Below the pieces are notes generated by a model, which had not been told where the DNA came from, searched no databases, and saw only the letters and a program-made list of their open reading frames with translations. From the NCBI GenBank assembly GCA_018109965.1, contig JAGBFE010000142.1, positions 1-6,187 on the forward strand: a DNA stretch of 6,187 nt, in the 5' to 3' direction. Source of the DNA: Oscillospiraceae bacterium (GTDB taxonomy: Bacteria; Bacillota_A; Clostridia; Oscillospirales; Ruminococcaceae). Position numbers and translations under genes: made by a program. Of this stretch, positions 5,817-6,187 are shown in pieces (within the stretch, counting starts at the first letter, position 1; every line of letters starts with the position of its first letter).

Positions 5817-6187
5817 TCCGTGAACTTTACCGACAGATGTGCGAAATCATTGCGCAAAACCCCGAAAGTGATGCGCAGTTTGAAGCAAATCAGCTTGTTG
5901 AATTTGTAACAGGCAAAAAGCGCATAGATGTTATGCACGAAACTGCAGATGAACAGACTGAACAGAAACTGATGGAATATGCCCAAAAACGTAAGGATGG
6001 CTATCCTTTGCAGTACATCATTGGCAGCTGGCAGTTTTTTGACCTTGACTTGTATGTGGGCGAAGGGGTGCTTGTACCCCGTCAGGACACCGAAACAGTG
6101 TGCGAAGCTGCTTTTGAAGTTATAAATACCATTGATGCTCCAACTGTTTTGGACCTGTGCAGCGGCAGCGGCTGTATTGCATTGGCA
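5810..6187 (+). CDS. prmC: PrmC release-factor glutamine methyltransferase, 3' end cut by window edge
   Basis: 126 N-terminal codons are visible; the full protein is normally about 280 residues. PrmC transfers a methyl group from S-adenosylmethionine to the glutamine of the GGQ motif in release factors RF1 and RF2 in the cytoplasm. The N-terminal helical substrate-binding domain (1-75) leads to PLQYIIGSWQFFDLDLYV and the family signature GVLVPRQDTE (86-95); SAM-binding motif I is LDLCSGSGCIALA (114-126). The catalytic NPPY motif lies beyond the window. The start ATG (5810) overlaps the end of yqhQ by 7 bases; a GAGG about 11 bases upstream is a weak ribosome site, so translation probably depends on coupling to yqhQ. 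prfA is the expected next gene but cannot be seen. Confidence 0.93.
   Translation, partial: MVIRELYRQMCEIIAQNPESDAQFEANQLVEFVTGKKRIDVMHETADEQTEQKLMEYAQKRKDGYPLQYIIGSWQFFDLDLYVGEGVLVPRQDTETVCEAAFEVINTIDAPTVLDLCSGSGCIALA

Overview
The window looks like chromosome from a low- to mid-GC Gram-positive anaerobe of the class Clostridia, possibly an Oscillospiraceae/Ruminococcaceae-like lineage. The basis is AT-rich intergenic DNA, strong AAGGAG-type ribosome binding sites, a PadR + DUF1700 (HAAS) pair, a lipoprotein signal, and a YqhQ-prmC gene pair typical of Firmicutes. The genus assignment is inference only. No mobile element, CRISPR array, rRNA or tRNA is visible.

Left arm (1-1108, minus strand): a PadR-family repressor gene is followed one base later by a DUF1700/HAAS membrane-protein gene that runs off the left edge. 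The DUF1700 ribosome binding site lies inside the last codons of padR, so the two are probably translationally coupled. Upstream is a near-consensus sigma-A promoter (TTGACA, 17 bp, TAATAT). Its -35 box lies inside a perfect 8-bp inverted repeat, a plausible autoregulatory operator. A second short palindrome sits in the roughly 108-nt leader.

Middle (1109-1503): a divergent, AT-rich intergenic region of 395 bp with promoters on both strands. The rightward promoter is TTGGAA, 17 bp, TGG-TAAAAT (extended -10), ending just ahead of the lipoprotein gene.

Right arm (1504-6187, plus strand): five genes packed as one apparent operon with junctions of 15, 11, 0 and -7 nt. They encode a secreted lipoprotein with three Asp-rich FG-GAP/VCBS-like loops, an OmpR-family response regulator, a HAMP-containing sensor histidine kinase, a YqhQ/DUF1385 membrane protein, and the N-terminal part of PrmC, the release-factor glutamine methyltransferase (cut by the right edge).

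The most notable features are the lipoprotein joined to a two-component system upstream of the YqhQ-prmC translation-termination genes, the unusual receiver domain in which two normally conserved glycines are Cys and Trp, and the divergent PadR/HAAS envelope module. A shared envelope-sensing role for the lipoprotein and the kinase is a hypothesis, not something the sequence proves.
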